A stretch of DNA of 51,332 nt from Candidatus Omnitrophota bacterium (GCA_028865345.1 JAGWKL010000012.1:1-51332), one strand, 5' to 3'. Positions 7,868-16,519 are shown, numbered from the stretch's first letter. Program-made: numbers and translations. Notes: generated from the letters alone by a model not told the origin.

Positions 7868-8158
7868 CTACATATTGTTGGTAACGGCGTTGTCTTTCGG
7901 ATTATTTTCGGCTCCTTGGTTATCAGTTGCAGCGCCGCCATCGGATGGGTTTTCGTCCGCTGCATTGTCGTCAGCGCTGACAATATCGGCGGGGTTGTTC
8001 TCCGTGGCGGCCCCCGCGTCAGCCGGGTTTGCGTCCATAGAATTATCGGTGGTGATGCCGGAATCCGCCGCAGCGTTGTCCTGGGCATGTGTCATAACAG
8101 GACTCAACGAGAGGAAGGCAAGGCTTAAGGAAAAAATAAAAAGGGCGTAAAATTTCAT
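7868..8158 (-). CDS. Small exported Ala/Asp/Asn-rich protein
   Basis: 96 aa from the ATG at 8158; the track start at 8239 has no support and would place 27 residues before the signal peptide. The signal peptide runs MKFYALFIFSLSLAFLSLS to about THAQ. The rest is a low-complexity acidic stretch of Ala, Asp, Asn, Gly and Pro (NPADAGAATENNPAD and similar), likely disordered. The function is unknown; it could be a linker-like or matrix component. It immediately precedes the Cys-rich secreted gene. A promoter (TTGATT-N17-TATAAT on the minus strand) sits almost on the ATG. Confidence 0.6.
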   Translation of the reverse strand: MKFYALFIFSLSLAFLSLSPVMTHAQDNAAADSGITTDNSMDANPADAGAATENNPADIVSADDNAADENPSDGGAATDNQGAENNPKDNAVTNNM

Positions 8159-8167
8159 TTCAAAGGG

Positions 8168-8196
8168 ATTATAAATCAAAGAAATCGGCGAATCAA
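8168..8196 (-). promoter_or_regulatory. Promoter of the small exported protein gene, near-leaderless
   Basis: Read on the minus strand: TTGATT (8196-8191), a 17-nt spacer, TATAAT (8173-8168). The predicted start is about 3 nt before the ATG at 8158, with no Shine-Dalgarno. Confidence 0.6.
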
Positions 8197-8224
8197 TGGT
8201 AAAAATGACCGCGCGCCATCGGCC

Positions 8225-8253
8225 TTGACACGCCTTCAAACAGATGGTATAGT
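8225..8253 (+). promoter_or_regulatory. Sigma70-like promoter of the pyr operon
   Basis: TTGACA (8225-8230), a 17-nt spacer, TATAGT (8248-8253): a near-consensus promoter. The predicted start is about 8260, giving a leader of roughly 147 nt before pyrR that contains the PyrR-binding-like loop and a terminator. Confidence 0.82.
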
Positions 8254-8270
8254 TGAAAAAATTTAAGCAT

Positions 8271-8378
8271 TGCCTTTAATCCGGTTCTGTGAGGCTGGAA
8301 AGGGAGTCATGAATATTTTATCGGTCATCTTCGTTTTACGTCCCGTCTTCTTTCTAATGGAAAGCAGGCGGGTTTTTT
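8271..8378 (+). promoter_or_regulatory. pyr attenuator: PyrR-binding-loop-like element plus intrinsic terminator
   Basis: At 8272-8303 a CCTTT/AAAGG stem encloses GGTTCTGTGAGGCTGG, close to the PyrR binding-loop consensus (GUCCnGnGAGGCU) but with U for C in UUCUGUGAGG. Downstream, CCCGTCTTCTTTC and GGAAAGCAGGCGGG (8342-8372) form a stem of about 13 bp with one mismatch, followed by TTTTTT. This is the standard PyrR attenuation layout: UMP-bound PyrR stabilises the first hairpin and allows termination. I could not work out the competing antiterminator pairing with confidence. Confidence 0.8.
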
Positions 8379-8406
8379 GTTTGATTGCGATTCGATCGGA
8401 GGGACA

Positions 8407-8973
8407 ATGGCAGGCACCAAGATCATGGACCAGGAGGCCATCCGCCGGGCTGTATTGCGCATGAGCCACGAGATCCTCGAGAAAAATAAGGGGGTGGAAC
8501 GCCTGGGACTCATCGGCATCCGCACCCGGGGGGTGATTTTGGCCCACCGCATCAAGGATGCCATCAAGGCCATCGAAGGGATGGATGTCCCGACCGGGAT
8601 TTTGGACATCACGTTATACCGCGATGATTTGACGTTGGTTGCGACATCGCCTGTGGTTAGGGAAACGCACATCGATTTCGACATCACCGGCATGAAGATC
8701 GTTTTGGTGGACGATGTGTTTTTTACCGGACGCACCATCCGGGCGGGCCTGGACGCGCTGGTCGATTTCGGAAGGCCTGCCGCCATCCAGCTGGCGGTCT
8801 TGGTCGACCGCGGGCACCGCGAACTGCCCATCCGGGCGGATTTCGTGGGCAAGAACATCCCCACCGCCCAAAATCAGGATGTGCAGGTCATTTTGGGAGA
8901 ATCCGACGGAAAAACGGACGAGGTGGTCTTGAAGGACGCGCCCGAGAACAATGAAGGGGGCCTCAACGTATGA
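8407..8973 (+). CDS. pyrR: Bifunctional pyr operon regulator / uracil phosphoribosyltransferase PyrR
   Basis: 188 aa from the ATG at 8407, preceded by GGAGGGACA; the track start at 8377 lies in the terminator tail. It is a PRTase-fold protein with the PRPP-binding loop IVLVDDVFFTGRTIRAGLDAL and N-terminal GIRTRGVILAHRI, both typical of PyrR. It regulates the operon by RNA binding when UMP is high and also has uracil phosphoribosyltransferase activity. The leader carries a matching attenuator. The stop overlaps the pyrB start (ATGA), so the two are translationally coupled. Confidence 0.95.
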   Translation: MAGTKIMDQEAIRRAVLRMSHEILEKNKGVERLGLIGIRTRGVILAHRIKDAIKAIEGMDVPTGILDITLYRDDLTLVATSPVVRETHIDFDITGMKIVLVDDVFFTGRTIRAGLDALVDFGRPAAIQLAVLVDRGHRELPIRADFVGKNIPTAQNQDVQVILGESDGKTDEVVLKDAPENNEGGLNV

Positions 8974-9899
8974 CCTGGAAGCACAAACATCTTTTGGGAC
9001 TGCAGGACTTAAGCCGACGGGACATTGAGATGGTCTTAGAGACCGCCAAGTCCTTTAAAGAAGTCTCCAGCCGGGACATCAAGAAGGTGCCGGCCCTGCG
9101 CGGCAAGACGGTGGTCACCTTGTTTTTCGAAGCCTCCACGCGCACGCGCATTTCTTTTGAGCTGGCGGCCAAGCGCCTTTCCGCGGACACGCTTAATATC
9201 GCCGCCAACGTTTCATCGACGAGCAAGGGCGAGACCCTGCTGGACACGGCCCGCAATATCGAGGCCATGAACGTGGATGCCATGGTGGTGCGCCATTCTT
9301 CGTCGGGATCGGTGTTCCTTTTGGCCGAGGGATTGAAGTGCTCTGTGGTCAATGCCGGGGACGGCTGCCGCGAGCATCCCACCCAGGCCCTGCTGGACAT
9401 CTTTACCCTGCAGGAAAAGTTCGGCCGCATCGAAGGCCTGAAAGTGGGGATCGTCGGGGACATCCTGCATTCCAGGGTGGCGCGCTCGAACATCTGGGGG
9501 CTGACCAAGCTTGGCGCGAAGGTCACGGTCTGCGGCCCCGCCACACTGATGCCGCGCGGCATCGAGGAGTTGGGCGTGGATGTGTGTTATGATCTCAACA
9601 GGGTCTTGAAACAGTCGGACGCGCTCATTGCCCTGCGCCTGCAAAAAGAACGCCAGCAGGACAAGTTTTTGCCTTCGATGCGGGAGTACTCGAGGCTGTT
9701 TGGTTTAAATCAGGCCAAGTTAAGCGAGGCCGGAGACCATCTGATCGTCATGCACCCGGGACCGACCAACCGCGGGCTGGAATTGTCCGCGGACGTGGCC
9801 GACGGGCCGCAGTCGGTCATCCTGGACCAGGTGACCAACGGGGTGGCTGTGCGCATGGCGGTGCTGTATTTGGTCCTGGGGACAAAAACGCCTGCCTGA
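8970..9899 (+). CDS. pyrB: Aspartate carbamoyltransferase, catalytic subunit
   Basis: PyrB joins carbamoyl phosphate and aspartate to make carbamoyl-aspartate, the committed step of UMP synthesis. The carbamoyl-phosphate motif is [12 protein letters not shown] (residues near 52-63); [11 protein letters not shown] and the aspartate-side HPGPTNRG are present. The 309-aa length is normal. No pyrI regulatory subunit is seen next to it, which fits PyrR-type control rather than allosteric control through PyrI. The start overlaps the pyrR stop. Confidence 0.97.
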   Translation: MTWKHKHLLGLQDLSRRDIEMVLETAKSFKEVSSRDIKKVPALRGKTVVTLFFEASTRTRISFELAAKRLSADTLNIAANVSSTSKGETLLDTARNIEAMNVDAMVVRHSSSGSVFLLAEGLKCSVVNAGDGCREHPTQALLDIFTLQEKFGRIEGLKVGIVGDILHSRVARSNIWGLTKLGAKVTVCGPATLMPRGIEELGVDVCYDLNRVLKQSDALIALRLQKERQQDKFLPSMREYSRLFGLNQAKLSEAGDHLIVMHPGPTNRGLELSADVADGPQSVILDQVTNGVAVRMAVLYLVLGTKTPA

Positions 9900-9922
9900 A
9901 AGCGGGCGGGGAGCAGGAGTTT

Positions 9923-11200
9923 ATGGGACTATTGATCAAAAATGCTATAATCGTCAACGCCGATAAAACCGGCCAGGCGCCGCAGGACATTTTGTGCGAT
10001 GGGGGGAAAATCGCCCGGATCGCCGCCGGGATAGCTGCGGGTGGGCATGAGACGATCGATGCCGCGGGCAAGAAGGTCCTGCCGGGCTTAATCGACATCC
10101 ATACGCACCTTCGCCAGCCGGGACGCGAAGACAAGGAAACCATTGAGACCGGATCAAGGGCGGCGGTCAAGGGAGGCTTCACCTCCATCATGTGCATGCC
10201 CAACACCAATCCCGTCATCGATAATGCCATGGTCGTTGAATTTATCATCCGCGAAGCCGACCGCGTGGGACTGTGCAACGTTTATCCCATCGGCGCCGTC
10301 ACCAAGGCCCAAAAGGACGAGGAACTTACCGACATGGCGGAACTCAAAAGCGCCGGGTGCCTGGCGTTCTCCGACGACGGAAAGTCGGTCCTCAACAGCC
10401 GCCTGTTCAGGCTGGCCATGGAATACGCCATGATGCTGGATGTTTTGATCATCGAGCATTGCCAGGACCCTTTGTTGACGGCGGGCGGCGTGATGAATGA
10501 GGGCATTGTATCGACCAAAATCGGCCTGAAAGGCGACCCCGGCATCGCCGAGACGGTGACGGTGGCGCGCGATATCGAGATCGCCCGTTACCTGGGGGCC
10601 CGCGTGCATTTGGCCCACATGTCACTGAAGCGTTCCTGCGAGCTTATCCGTTTTGCCAAATCACAGGGGATCAAGGTTACGGCGGAAGCCTGTCCCCATC
10701 ATTTTACATTGACCGACGAGGCCTGCAGCGGTTTCGATGCCTCGACCAAGGTCAATCCGCCGTTGCGCACCCAGGAAGATGTGGACGCCATAAAAGAGGC
10801 CATTGCCGACGGGACCATTGATTGCATCGTGACCGACCACGCGCCGCACACCAAGGAGGACAAGGAAGTGGGTTTTGACGGCGCGCCTTTCGGGCTTATC
10901 GGCCTGGAGACCTCATTGAGTTTGACGATGACAGAATTGGTTAAACCGGGTATTATAAGCCTGAACCAGATGGCCGATAAAATGTCCGCCGCACCTGCGC
11001 GCCTGGTAGGCCTGACCGGAAAAGGGGCCGTCCGGCAGGGGTATGATGCAGACTTGACCATCATTGATCCGGACAAGGAATGGACGGTCACCCGGGAAGG
11101 TTTCGTATCTAAAAGCAAGAACTCGCCTTTCATCGGCCGTAAACTCAAAGGCTCGGTCGAATATACGATCTGCGGTGGAAGGGTGGTTTATAAAATTTAA
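9923..11200 (+). CDS. pyrC: Dihydroorotase (class I, about 425 aa)
   Basis: A zinc amidohydrolase that cyclises carbamoyl-aspartate to dihydroorotate. It has DIHTHLRQPGREDKET with the HxH metal motif, CMPNTNPVID, and the C-terminal DHAPHTKEDKEVGFDGAPFG block typical of type I dihydroorotases that pair with PyrB. GAGCAGGAG precedes the ATG. The gene follows pyrB by 23 nt, and a tRNA-Arg gene begins only 5 nt after its stop. Confidence 0.96.
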   Translation: MGLLIKNAIIVNADKTGQAPQDILCDGGKIARIAAGIAAGGHETIDAAGKKVLPGLIDIHTHLRQPGREDKETIETGSRAAVKGGFTSIMCMPNTNPVIDNAMVVEFIIREADRVGLCNVYPIGAVTKAQKDEELTDMAELKSAGCLAFSDDGKSVLNSRLFRLAMEYAMMLDVLIIEHCQDPLLTAGGVMNEGIVSTKIGLKGDPGIAETVTVARDIEIARYLGARVHLAHMSLKRSCELIRFAKSQGIKVTAEACPHHFTLTDEACSGFDASTKVNPPLRTQEDVDAIKEAIADGTIDCIVTDHAPHTKEDKEVGFDGAPFGLIGLETSLSLTMTELVKPGIISLNQMADKMSAAPARLVGLTGKGAVRQGYDADLTIIDPDKEWTVTREGFVSKSKNSPFIGRKLKGSVEYTICGGRVVYKI

Positions 11201-11205
11201 GAAAT

Positions 11206-11280
11206 GCGCCCGTAGCCTAATGGATAGGGCAGCAGCCTCCGGAGCTGCTTGTGCAGGTTCGAGTCCCGCCGGGCGCGCCA
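11206..11280 (+). tRNA. tRNA-Arg (CCG)
   Basis: A 75-nt cloverleaf. The acceptor stem is GCGCCCG/CGGGCGC with discriminator G and encoded CCA. The anticodon arm GCAGC-CTCCGGA-GCTGC gives anticodon CCG (Arg, codon CGG). The T-arm contains GGTTCGAGTCC. It sits inside the pyr gene run, between pyrC and the LOG-family gene, and is probably cut out of the same transcript. Confidence 0.96.
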
Positions 11281-11298
11281 TTTTTTAGAAAGGTCTTC

Positions 11299-11772
11299 AT
11301 GCGAAAACAAGTGATCACCATCTCCGTCATCGGGGGCAGCAGCATCAGTTCCAAAGTCGAAGGCCTGGCGGAGGCCGTCGGGCGGATGATCGCGCAATTG
11401 GGTTGTGTCCTGGTCTGCGGCGGTCTGGGCGGCGCCATGGAGGCCGCGGCCATGGGAGCCAAAAAGGCCGGGGGGATGACGATCGGCATTTTGCCCGGCA
11501 AGGACAAAAGGGACGCCAATCCCTACATCGATATCGCGCTGCCCACCTCCATCGGCTACGCGCGCAACGCGATCGTGGCATGCTCGGCGGACATCATCGT
11601 GGCGCTGCCCGGAAGCTTCGGCACCAATTCCGAGATCTGTTACGGCCTGGTGTACGGCCGGCCTGTCATAGACTTGGGGCAGTGGAACATCGACGGCATG
11701 ATCGATGTCAAGAACGTCGCCGAGGCCGAAGAAAAGATCAAAAAGCTCATCAAGAAGCTGGAACATGCCTGA
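11299..11772 (+). CDS. LOG/SLOG-fold protein (TIGR00725-like)
   Basis: 157 aa from the ATG at 11299; the track start at 11251 lies inside the tRNA gene and is rejected. It has a Rossmann-type nucleotide fold with ISVIGGSSIS near the start, CGGLGGAMEAAAMGAKKAGG (about residues 40-60) and YARNAIVACSADIIVALPGSFGTNSE. These are the marks of the lysine-decarboxylase-like LOG/DprA-related family. Some relatives release cytokinin-type nucleotides; the role here is unknown. The stop overlaps the mutM start by 8 nt. Confidence 0.85.
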   Translation: MRKQVITISVIGGSSISSKVEGLAEAVGRMIAQLGCVLVCGGLGGAMEAAAMGAKKAGGMTIGILPGKDKRDANPYIDIALPTSIGYARNAIVACSADIIVALPGSFGTNSEICYGLVYGRPVIDLGQWNIDGMIDVKNVAEAEEKIKKLIKKLEHA

Positions 11773-12571
11773 ACTGCCGGAAGTTGAGACCATTGTCCGC
11801 GATTTAAGCAAGTCCCTCGAAGGTAAAATTTTTTCCGATGTGATCGTCCGTGATGATTTTTTGCTGCGGCAGAGGCGGGAAGATTTTGTCCGACGGATCA
11901 GAAAGAAATCCGTCGCCGGGATTTCCCGCCGGGGAAAGGCCGTGATCATCGGGCTGTCCTGCGGCTCGTTTCTGGTCATCCAGCCGATGATGACAGGCCA
12001 GCTGGTCATCGACGGGCAGGAAGACAGGCATTCCCGCATCGTTTTCAACTTCAGCGACGGCACCAGGCTTTTGTACAATGACCAGCGCCGATTCGGGCAG
12101 TTAAGGGCTGTAGATGACCTTAAGGATGTGCCCTACTTTAATATTTTGGGGCCGGAGCCTTTTGCCGCACAATTTTCGCCCGCCTACATGGCCTGGGCCT
12201 TTCGAAGGTCCAGGCGGCCGGTCAAAAACAGTTTGCTCGACCATACCTTTGTGGCGGGTATCGGCAACATTTATGCCTGTGAAATACTTTTTCGAAGCGC
12301 CTTGGCCCCCCGGCGGCAGGCTTGCCGGATCAGCGAAGAAAAGATCAAGACCGTGCATCGTTTTATCAGGGAGGTCTTGAACGAGGCGATAGCGCACCGG
12401 GGTTCTTCCATGCGCAATTACCGCGACGGCCGAGGCCGAAAGGGCGCTTTTCACGGACGGCTGGCAGTCTACGGCCGTGAAGGCCTGCCCTGCCCGCGCT
12501 GCCGGCGCGCGGTCAAGCGCGTCATTCAGGCCGGACGCAGCACATTTTATTGTGGGCATTGCCAGAAATAA
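11765..12571 (+). CDS. mutM: Formamidopyrimidine-DNA glycosylase
   Basis: 268 aa from the ATG at 11765, giving the obligatory N-terminus MPELPEVETI with catalytic Pro2 and Glu3; the track start at 11705 is an extension. The enzyme removes 8-oxoguanine and FaPy lesions and nicks the strand. The H2TH region includes VAGIGNIYACEILF, and the C-terminal zinc finger CPRC...CGHC is complete. It overlaps the LOG gene and lies within the pyr run, a genomic neighbour rather than a pathway partner. Confidence 0.96.
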   Translation: MPELPEVETIVRDLSKSLEGKIFSDVIVRDDFLLRQRREDFVRRIRKKSVAGISRRGKAVIIGLSCGSFLVIQPMMTGQLVIDGQEDRHSRIVFNFSDGTRLLYNDQRRFGQLRAVDDLKDVPYFNILGPEPFAAQFSPAYMAWAFRRSRRPVKNSLLDHTFVAGIGNIYACEILFRSALAPRRQACRISEEKIKTVHRFIREVLNEAIAHRGSSMRNYRDGRGRKGAFHGRLAVYGREGLPCPRCRRAVKRVIQAGRSTFYCGHCQK

Positions 12572-12580
12572 TGATATACT
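12572..12580 (+). promoter_or_regulatory. Candidate extended -10 promoter ahead of pyrK
   Basis: TGATATACT just at the end of mutM matches an extended -10 (TGnTATAAT-like). A weak TTGTGG lies about 19-20 nt upstream. This could give pyrK-pyrD-pyrF their own start. The leader then contains a small CCCCGA/TCGGGG hairpin near 12611-12632. Confidence 0.4.
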
Positions 12581-12639
12581 TTTTGCAATCTATTTGAAAT
12601 GGCATGACAGGGCCCCCGATAAAACATTCGGGGTGACAG

Positions 12640-13428
12640 ATGAGCGGATGTATGGAGAAAATCCAGAACAATTACAAAGTCCTCGTCAATGAACGGCTTT
12701 GCCCGCAGTATTGGCGCCTGGTTTTTGATGCCCCATCCTTGGCCCTGCGCACCAGACCCGGCCAATTCGTGCATATACGCACCGACGAGGAAGGCCTGCA
12801 GCCTTTTTTCCGCAGGCCGTTTAGCGTTTATCGGGCCCGGAAATACGTGGAGATCTTCTACCAGGTGGTGGGTCCGGGCACCCGGTTGCTTTCCTTAAAG
12901 AAAAAAGGGGACATGGTTGATGTTTTGGGCCCTTTGGGCACGCCATTTGTCCTGCCGCCCCCAGACACCCGCCAGGTGGTCATGATCGCCGGCGGCATTG
13001 GAGTGGCGCCGATGCTCATTCTTTCCGACTTGCTTAAAAATAAAAAATACGATCTCCTGTTGCTCTTCGGCGGCCGGGACCGCAGCCATGTGTATCCGAT
13101 GAAGGAGTTCAAGGACAACGGGGTGGCGGTCCATATCGCCACCGACGACGGATCGGTTGGTGCCAAGGGCAGGGTGAGCGTTTTATTCGATAAGATCGGC
13201 AAAAACCCGGGGCCCTCGTTTGTTTATACCTGCGGCCCCGATCCCATGATGAAGGCGGTGCAGTCGTTTGCTGCGGGCAAAGGTATCCCCGGGCAGGCGG
13301 CCTGCGAGGAGATCATGGCCTGCGGCCTGGGGGCTTGCCTGGGCTGTTCGATAGAGACCACGGCCGGATTCAGGACCGTTTGTCATGACGGACCGTGCTT
13401 TGATTTGGATCAAGTCAAATTCCATTGA
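12640..13428 (+). CDS. pyrK: Dihydroorotate dehydrogenase electron-transfer subunit
   Basis: PyrK is the FAD and [2Fe-2S] subunit that passes electrons from PyrD to NAD+. The FAD-binding part contains RRPFSVYR, the nucleotide part IAGGIGVAPM and YTCGPDPMMKAV. The C-terminal iron-sulfur cluster ligands are CEEIMACGLGACLGC plus a later Cys in VCHDGPCF. The ATG at 12640 is used; ATG at 12652 (MEKIQ) is an alternative. pyrD begins 1 nt after the stop. Confidence 0.95.
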   Translation: MSGCMEKIQNNYKVLVNERLCPQYWRLVFDAPSLALRTRPGQFVHIRTDEEGLQPFFRRPFSVYRARKYVEIFYQVVGPGTRLLSLKKKGDMVDVLGPLGTPFVLPPPDTRQVVMIAGGIGVAPMLILSDLLKNKKYDLLLLFGGRDRSHVYPMKEFKDNGVAVHIATDDGSVGAKGRVSVLFDKIGKNPGPSFVYTCGPDPMMKAVQSFAAGKGIPGQAACEEIMACGLGACLGCSIETTAGFRTVCHDGPCFDLDQVKFH

Positions 13429-13429
13429 T

Positions 13430-14338
13430 ATGAACATAGCCGTTAAAATAGCCGGTGTGACTTTCAAAAATCCCGTGACGGTCGCCTCGGGCACCTTCGG
13501 ACACGCCGAGCGGTATTACAATCTTGAGGAAGTCAAACGCCTGGGGGCCATTGTCCCCAAGACCGTGACCCTTCATCCGCAAGAGGGGAACCCGCCGGTA
13601 CGTATTTTCGAGACACCGTCGGGCATGATCAATGCCATCGGCATCGAGAACCCCGGCATCGACGGATTTATCGCCCAAAAATTACCGGCCTTGAAGAAAA
13701 CAGGCGTCCCGTTGATCATCAGCATCCTGGGCCACGACGATGAACAATTTGCGGCCATCATGGAAAAGTTAAATGCTCAGCAGGGCATTGCGGCCGTGGA
13801 ACTCAATTTGTCCTGCCCCAATCTCAGGCAAAAAATTTTAGTGGCCCAGGATCCCGCGGCCACAACCCGCCTGGTGGCCAGGATAAAGGTCTTGTCAAAG
13901 GTTCCTGTCATTGCTAAATTGTCCCCCAACGTGACGGACATCGCCGCGATCGCCCAGGCCGCCGAGGCCGGAGGCGCCGACGCGGTGAGCCTGGTCAATA
14001 CTTTCTCGGCCATGGCCATCGATATCAAGAAACGCCAGAGCCGTATCGGCAATTTTACCGGCGGGTTGTCCGGGCCGGCCATACGGCCCATCGCCCTTTA
14101 TATGGTGCAGCGCGTTGCCTCCCGCGTCAAGATCCCGGTCATCGGCATGGGCGGGATCATGACAGCGCCGGATGCCCTGGAATTTTTGATTGCCGGCGCC
14201 TCGATGGTGGCCGTGGGCACGGCCAATTTTATAAACCCGCGGGCCCCCATCGATATTTTGGAAGGGATCGAATCTTTTATGAAGGAAAATAAGATCAGCG
14301 ATATCCGCGAGATCATCGGAAGCTTGAAAAATGCGTAA
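13430..14338 (+). CDS. pyrD: Dihydroorotate dehydrogenase, class 1B catalytic subunit
   Basis: 302 aa from the ATG at 13430; the track start at 13385 overlaps pyrK. It is a TIM-barrel FMN enzyme oxidising dihydroorotate to orotate. Motifs include NPVTVASGTFG, AIGIENPG, VELNLSCPNLR (active-site Cys of class 1B), NTFSAMAIDI and GMGGIMTAPDALEFL. Pairing with pyrK confirms the NAD-dependent 1B type. The stop overlaps the pyrF start by 8 nt. Confidence 0.96.
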   Translation: MNIAVKIAGVTFKNPVTVASGTFGHAERYYNLEEVKRLGAIVPKTVTLHPQEGNPPVRIFETPSGMINAIGIENPGIDGFIAQKLPALKKTGVPLIISILGHDDEQFAAIMEKLNAQQGIAAVELNLSCPNLRQKILVAQDPAATTRLVARIKVLSKVPVIAKLSPNVTDIAAIAQAAEAGGADAVSLVNTFSAMAIDIKKRQSRIGNFTGGLSGPAIRPIALYMVQRVASRVKIPVIGMGGIMTAPDALEFLIAGASMVAVGTANFINPRAPIDILEGIESFMKENKISDIREIIGSLKNA

Positions 14339-15050
14339 AGCCCAATTGATACTGGCCCTGGACCTGGAAACTTTTGAGAGGGCGCGCCAACTGATCGACG
14401 AGGTTGCGGATGCCGTAGACATATTTAAAGTGGGCAGCCAGATGTTCACGGCCTATGGCCCCTTCATCACCCGTTACCTGCAATCGAAGGCCAAGAAAGT
14501 TTTTTTGGACCTGAAATTCCATGATATACCCAATACCGTGGCCTCTGCCGTCAAGAGCGCCGTGGGCTTGAGCGTGAGCCCTAACCGGGACCCTGATTTT
14601 ACCCCGCTTTTTATGCTGACGGTGCATACGGCGGGCGGCAGGGAAATGCTGGAGGCATCCGTACACGCGGCAGAAGCCCAAGCCAAGGCTTTGGGGGTGC
14701 CGCGGCCTTTGCTCGTCGGGGTCACGGTATTGACAAGCGCGCCCAAAGACGCCGGAACCCGCCAACTTGTTTTAGAGCGCGCCCGTCTGGCCCAAGAGTC
14801 CGGTTTGGACGGCGTGGTGGCGTCCGTGGAAGAAGCGGCTTTGATCCGCCGGGAATTGGGCAAAGATTTTTTGATCGTGACGCCGGGCATACGGCCCCTG
14901 GAGGCGTCGTCGGATGACCAAAAGAGGGTGGCCACGCCGAAAGCTGCCATGGATCAGGGGAGCGATTTTTTGGTGGTGGGGCGGCCCATCCTCCATGCCG
15001 CCTCCCCGCGCGAGGCTGCCTTGAAAATCCTGGGAGAGATGAAAAGATGA
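14331..15050 (+). CDS. pyrF: Orotidine 5'-phosphate decarboxylase
   Basis: Makes UMP from OMP. The catalytic DxKxxD motif is in VFLDLKFHDIPNT, and the phosphate-binding C-terminal part includes VTPGIRPL and VVGRPI. The 239-aa length is normal for the bacterial class I enzyme. The start overlaps pyrD by 8 nt and the stop overlaps the APC permease start (ATGA), so translation is coupled on both sides. pyrE, which makes OMP, is not in the window. Confidence 0.96.
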   Translation: MRKAQLILALDLETFERARQLIDEVADAVDIFKVGSQMFTAYGPFITRYLQSKAKKVFLDLKFHDIPNTVASAVKSAVGLSVSPNRDPDFTPLFMLTVHTAGGREMLEASVHAAEAQAKALGVPRPLLVGVTVLTSAPKDAGTRQLVLERARLAQESGLDGVVASVEEAALIRRELGKDFLIVTPGIRPLEASSDDQKRVATPKAAMDQGSDFLVVGRPILHAASPREAALKILGEMKR

Positions 15051-16504
15051 ATCTTTTTGTCAAGAAACCGATCAGCCAGTTGGTGGAAACCGCCGAGGGA
15101 GGGGAGTACCAGTTGAAACGTTCCCTGGGGGCCTTGAATTTGATCTCCCTGGGGATAGGGGCCATCATCGGTGCGGGGCTTTTCACCCTGACGGGCAACA
15201 CGGCTGCCGTCAATGCCGGGCCCGCCGTCGTTGTTTCATTCGTGGTGGCGGCCGTGGGCTGCGCCTTTGCCGGAATGTGCTACAGCGAACTGGCTTCCAT
15301 GATCCCGGTGGCAGGCAGCGCCTACACCTACGCGTACGCGACCATGGGCGAATTTATCGCCTGGATCATCGGCTGGGACCTGGTCCTGGAATACGCTGTG
15401 GCAGCATCGGTGGTGGCAATGAGCTGGTCCGGGTATGTCACCTCATTTTTGAACGATTTCGGCGTCCATATCCCGGCGCAATGGGCTGCGTGCCCCTTCG
15501 ACATGGTGACCCTGCCCGACGGCAGCCATGTGCACGGCATCATGAATGTTCCGGCGATGGCGATCATTGTGGTCATTTCCCTTCTGTTGATGTTGGGGAT
15601 CAGGGAATCGGCGACGGTCAATGACGTGATCGTTGTCGTCAAGCTCATCGTCGTGCTGACGTTCATTGCGGTCGGTTTCCATTATATTAAACCGGCCAAT
15701 TATGTGCCGTTTGTCCCGCCCAACACCGGCACCTTCGGGGAATTCGGGTTAAGCGGCATCATGCGCGCGGCGGGCATTATTTTCTTTGCCTATATCGGCT
15801 TTGATACGGTTTCGACCGCGGCCCAGGAAGCGCACCATCCTCAGCGGGACATCCCGCGGGGCATTATAGGATCTTTGGTCATTTGTACGGTTTTGTATAT
15901 CCTTTTTTCTTTTGTACTGACGGGCATGGTCAATTATAAAATGATGCGGGGGGATGCCGCCCCCGTGGCCACGGCCATCAATCTGACGCCGTTTCCGTGG
16001 CTGCACGTCGTGGTCAAGCTGGGCATCATCGGCGGATTGACATCGGTCATCCTGGTGATGCTGCTGGGCCAGTCGCGTATTTTTTATGCCATGTCGCGCG
16101 ACGGACTTTTGCCGAAACTTTTTTCCGACATCCATCCGCAGTGGCGCACGCCGTGGCGGTCGAATATGCTTTTTATGGTCTTCGTGGGTTTTTTCGCCGG
16201 GTTTTTCCCGATCTCCAAATTGGGAAATATGACCTCCATCGGCACCCTGCTGGCTTTTATCCTCGTGTGCGCCGGGGTCATGGTCCTGCGCAACACCCAG
16301 CCCCATGTCCCAAGGCCGTACAGATGCCCCTATGTCCCGTTGTTTCCCATTTTGGGGATCCTGGTGTGCCTGGCGATGATGACCTCGCTCGATGAGGAGA
16401 CCTGGTGGCGGCTGATCATCTGGCTTGCCATCGGGCTCATTATTTATTTCACCTACAGCCGTTTCAACAGCCTGTTGTATAAAAAGCAAGCCAGGAAGGG
16501 ATAG
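15047..16504 (+). CDS. APC-family amino acid permease (cationic-type)
   Basis: A 485-aa polytopic inner-membrane protein with about 12 transmembrane segments. The TM1 motif LGIGAIIGAGLFTLTG and CYSELASMIPVAGSAYTYAY are hallmarks of the amino acid-polyamine-organocation family. FFAYIGFDTVSTAAQE resembles the cationic amino-acid transporter branch. The substrate cannot be read from sequence. Its start overlaps the pyrF stop, so it is probably the last gene of the pyr transcript, an unusual partner for pyrimidine genes. Confidence 0.88.
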   Translation: MNLFVKKPISQLVETAEGGEYQLKRSLGALNLISLGIGAIIGAGLFTLTGNTAAVNAGPAVVVSFVVAAVGCAFAGMCYSELASMIPVAGSAYTYAYATMGEFIAWIIGWDLVLEYAVAASVVAMSWSGYVTSFLNDFGVHIPAQWAACPFDMVTLPDGSHVHGIMNVPAMAIIVVISLLLMLGIRESATVNDVIVVVKLIVVLTFIAVGFHYIKPANYVPFVPPNTGTFGEFGLSGIMRAAGIIFFAYIGFDTVSTAAQEAHHPQRDIPRGIIGSLVICTVLYILFSFVLTGMVNYKMMRGDAAPVATAINLTPFPWLHVVVKLGIIGGLTSVILVMLLGQSRIFYAMSRDGLLPKLFSDIHPQWRTPWRSNMLFMVFVGFFAGFFPISKLGNMTSIGTLLAFILVCAGVMVLRNTQPHVPRPYRCPYVPLFPILGILVCLAMMTSLDEETWWRLIIWLAIGLIIYFTYSRFNSLLYKKQARKG

Positions 16505-16519
16505 GGCGAGTTCGATTTT

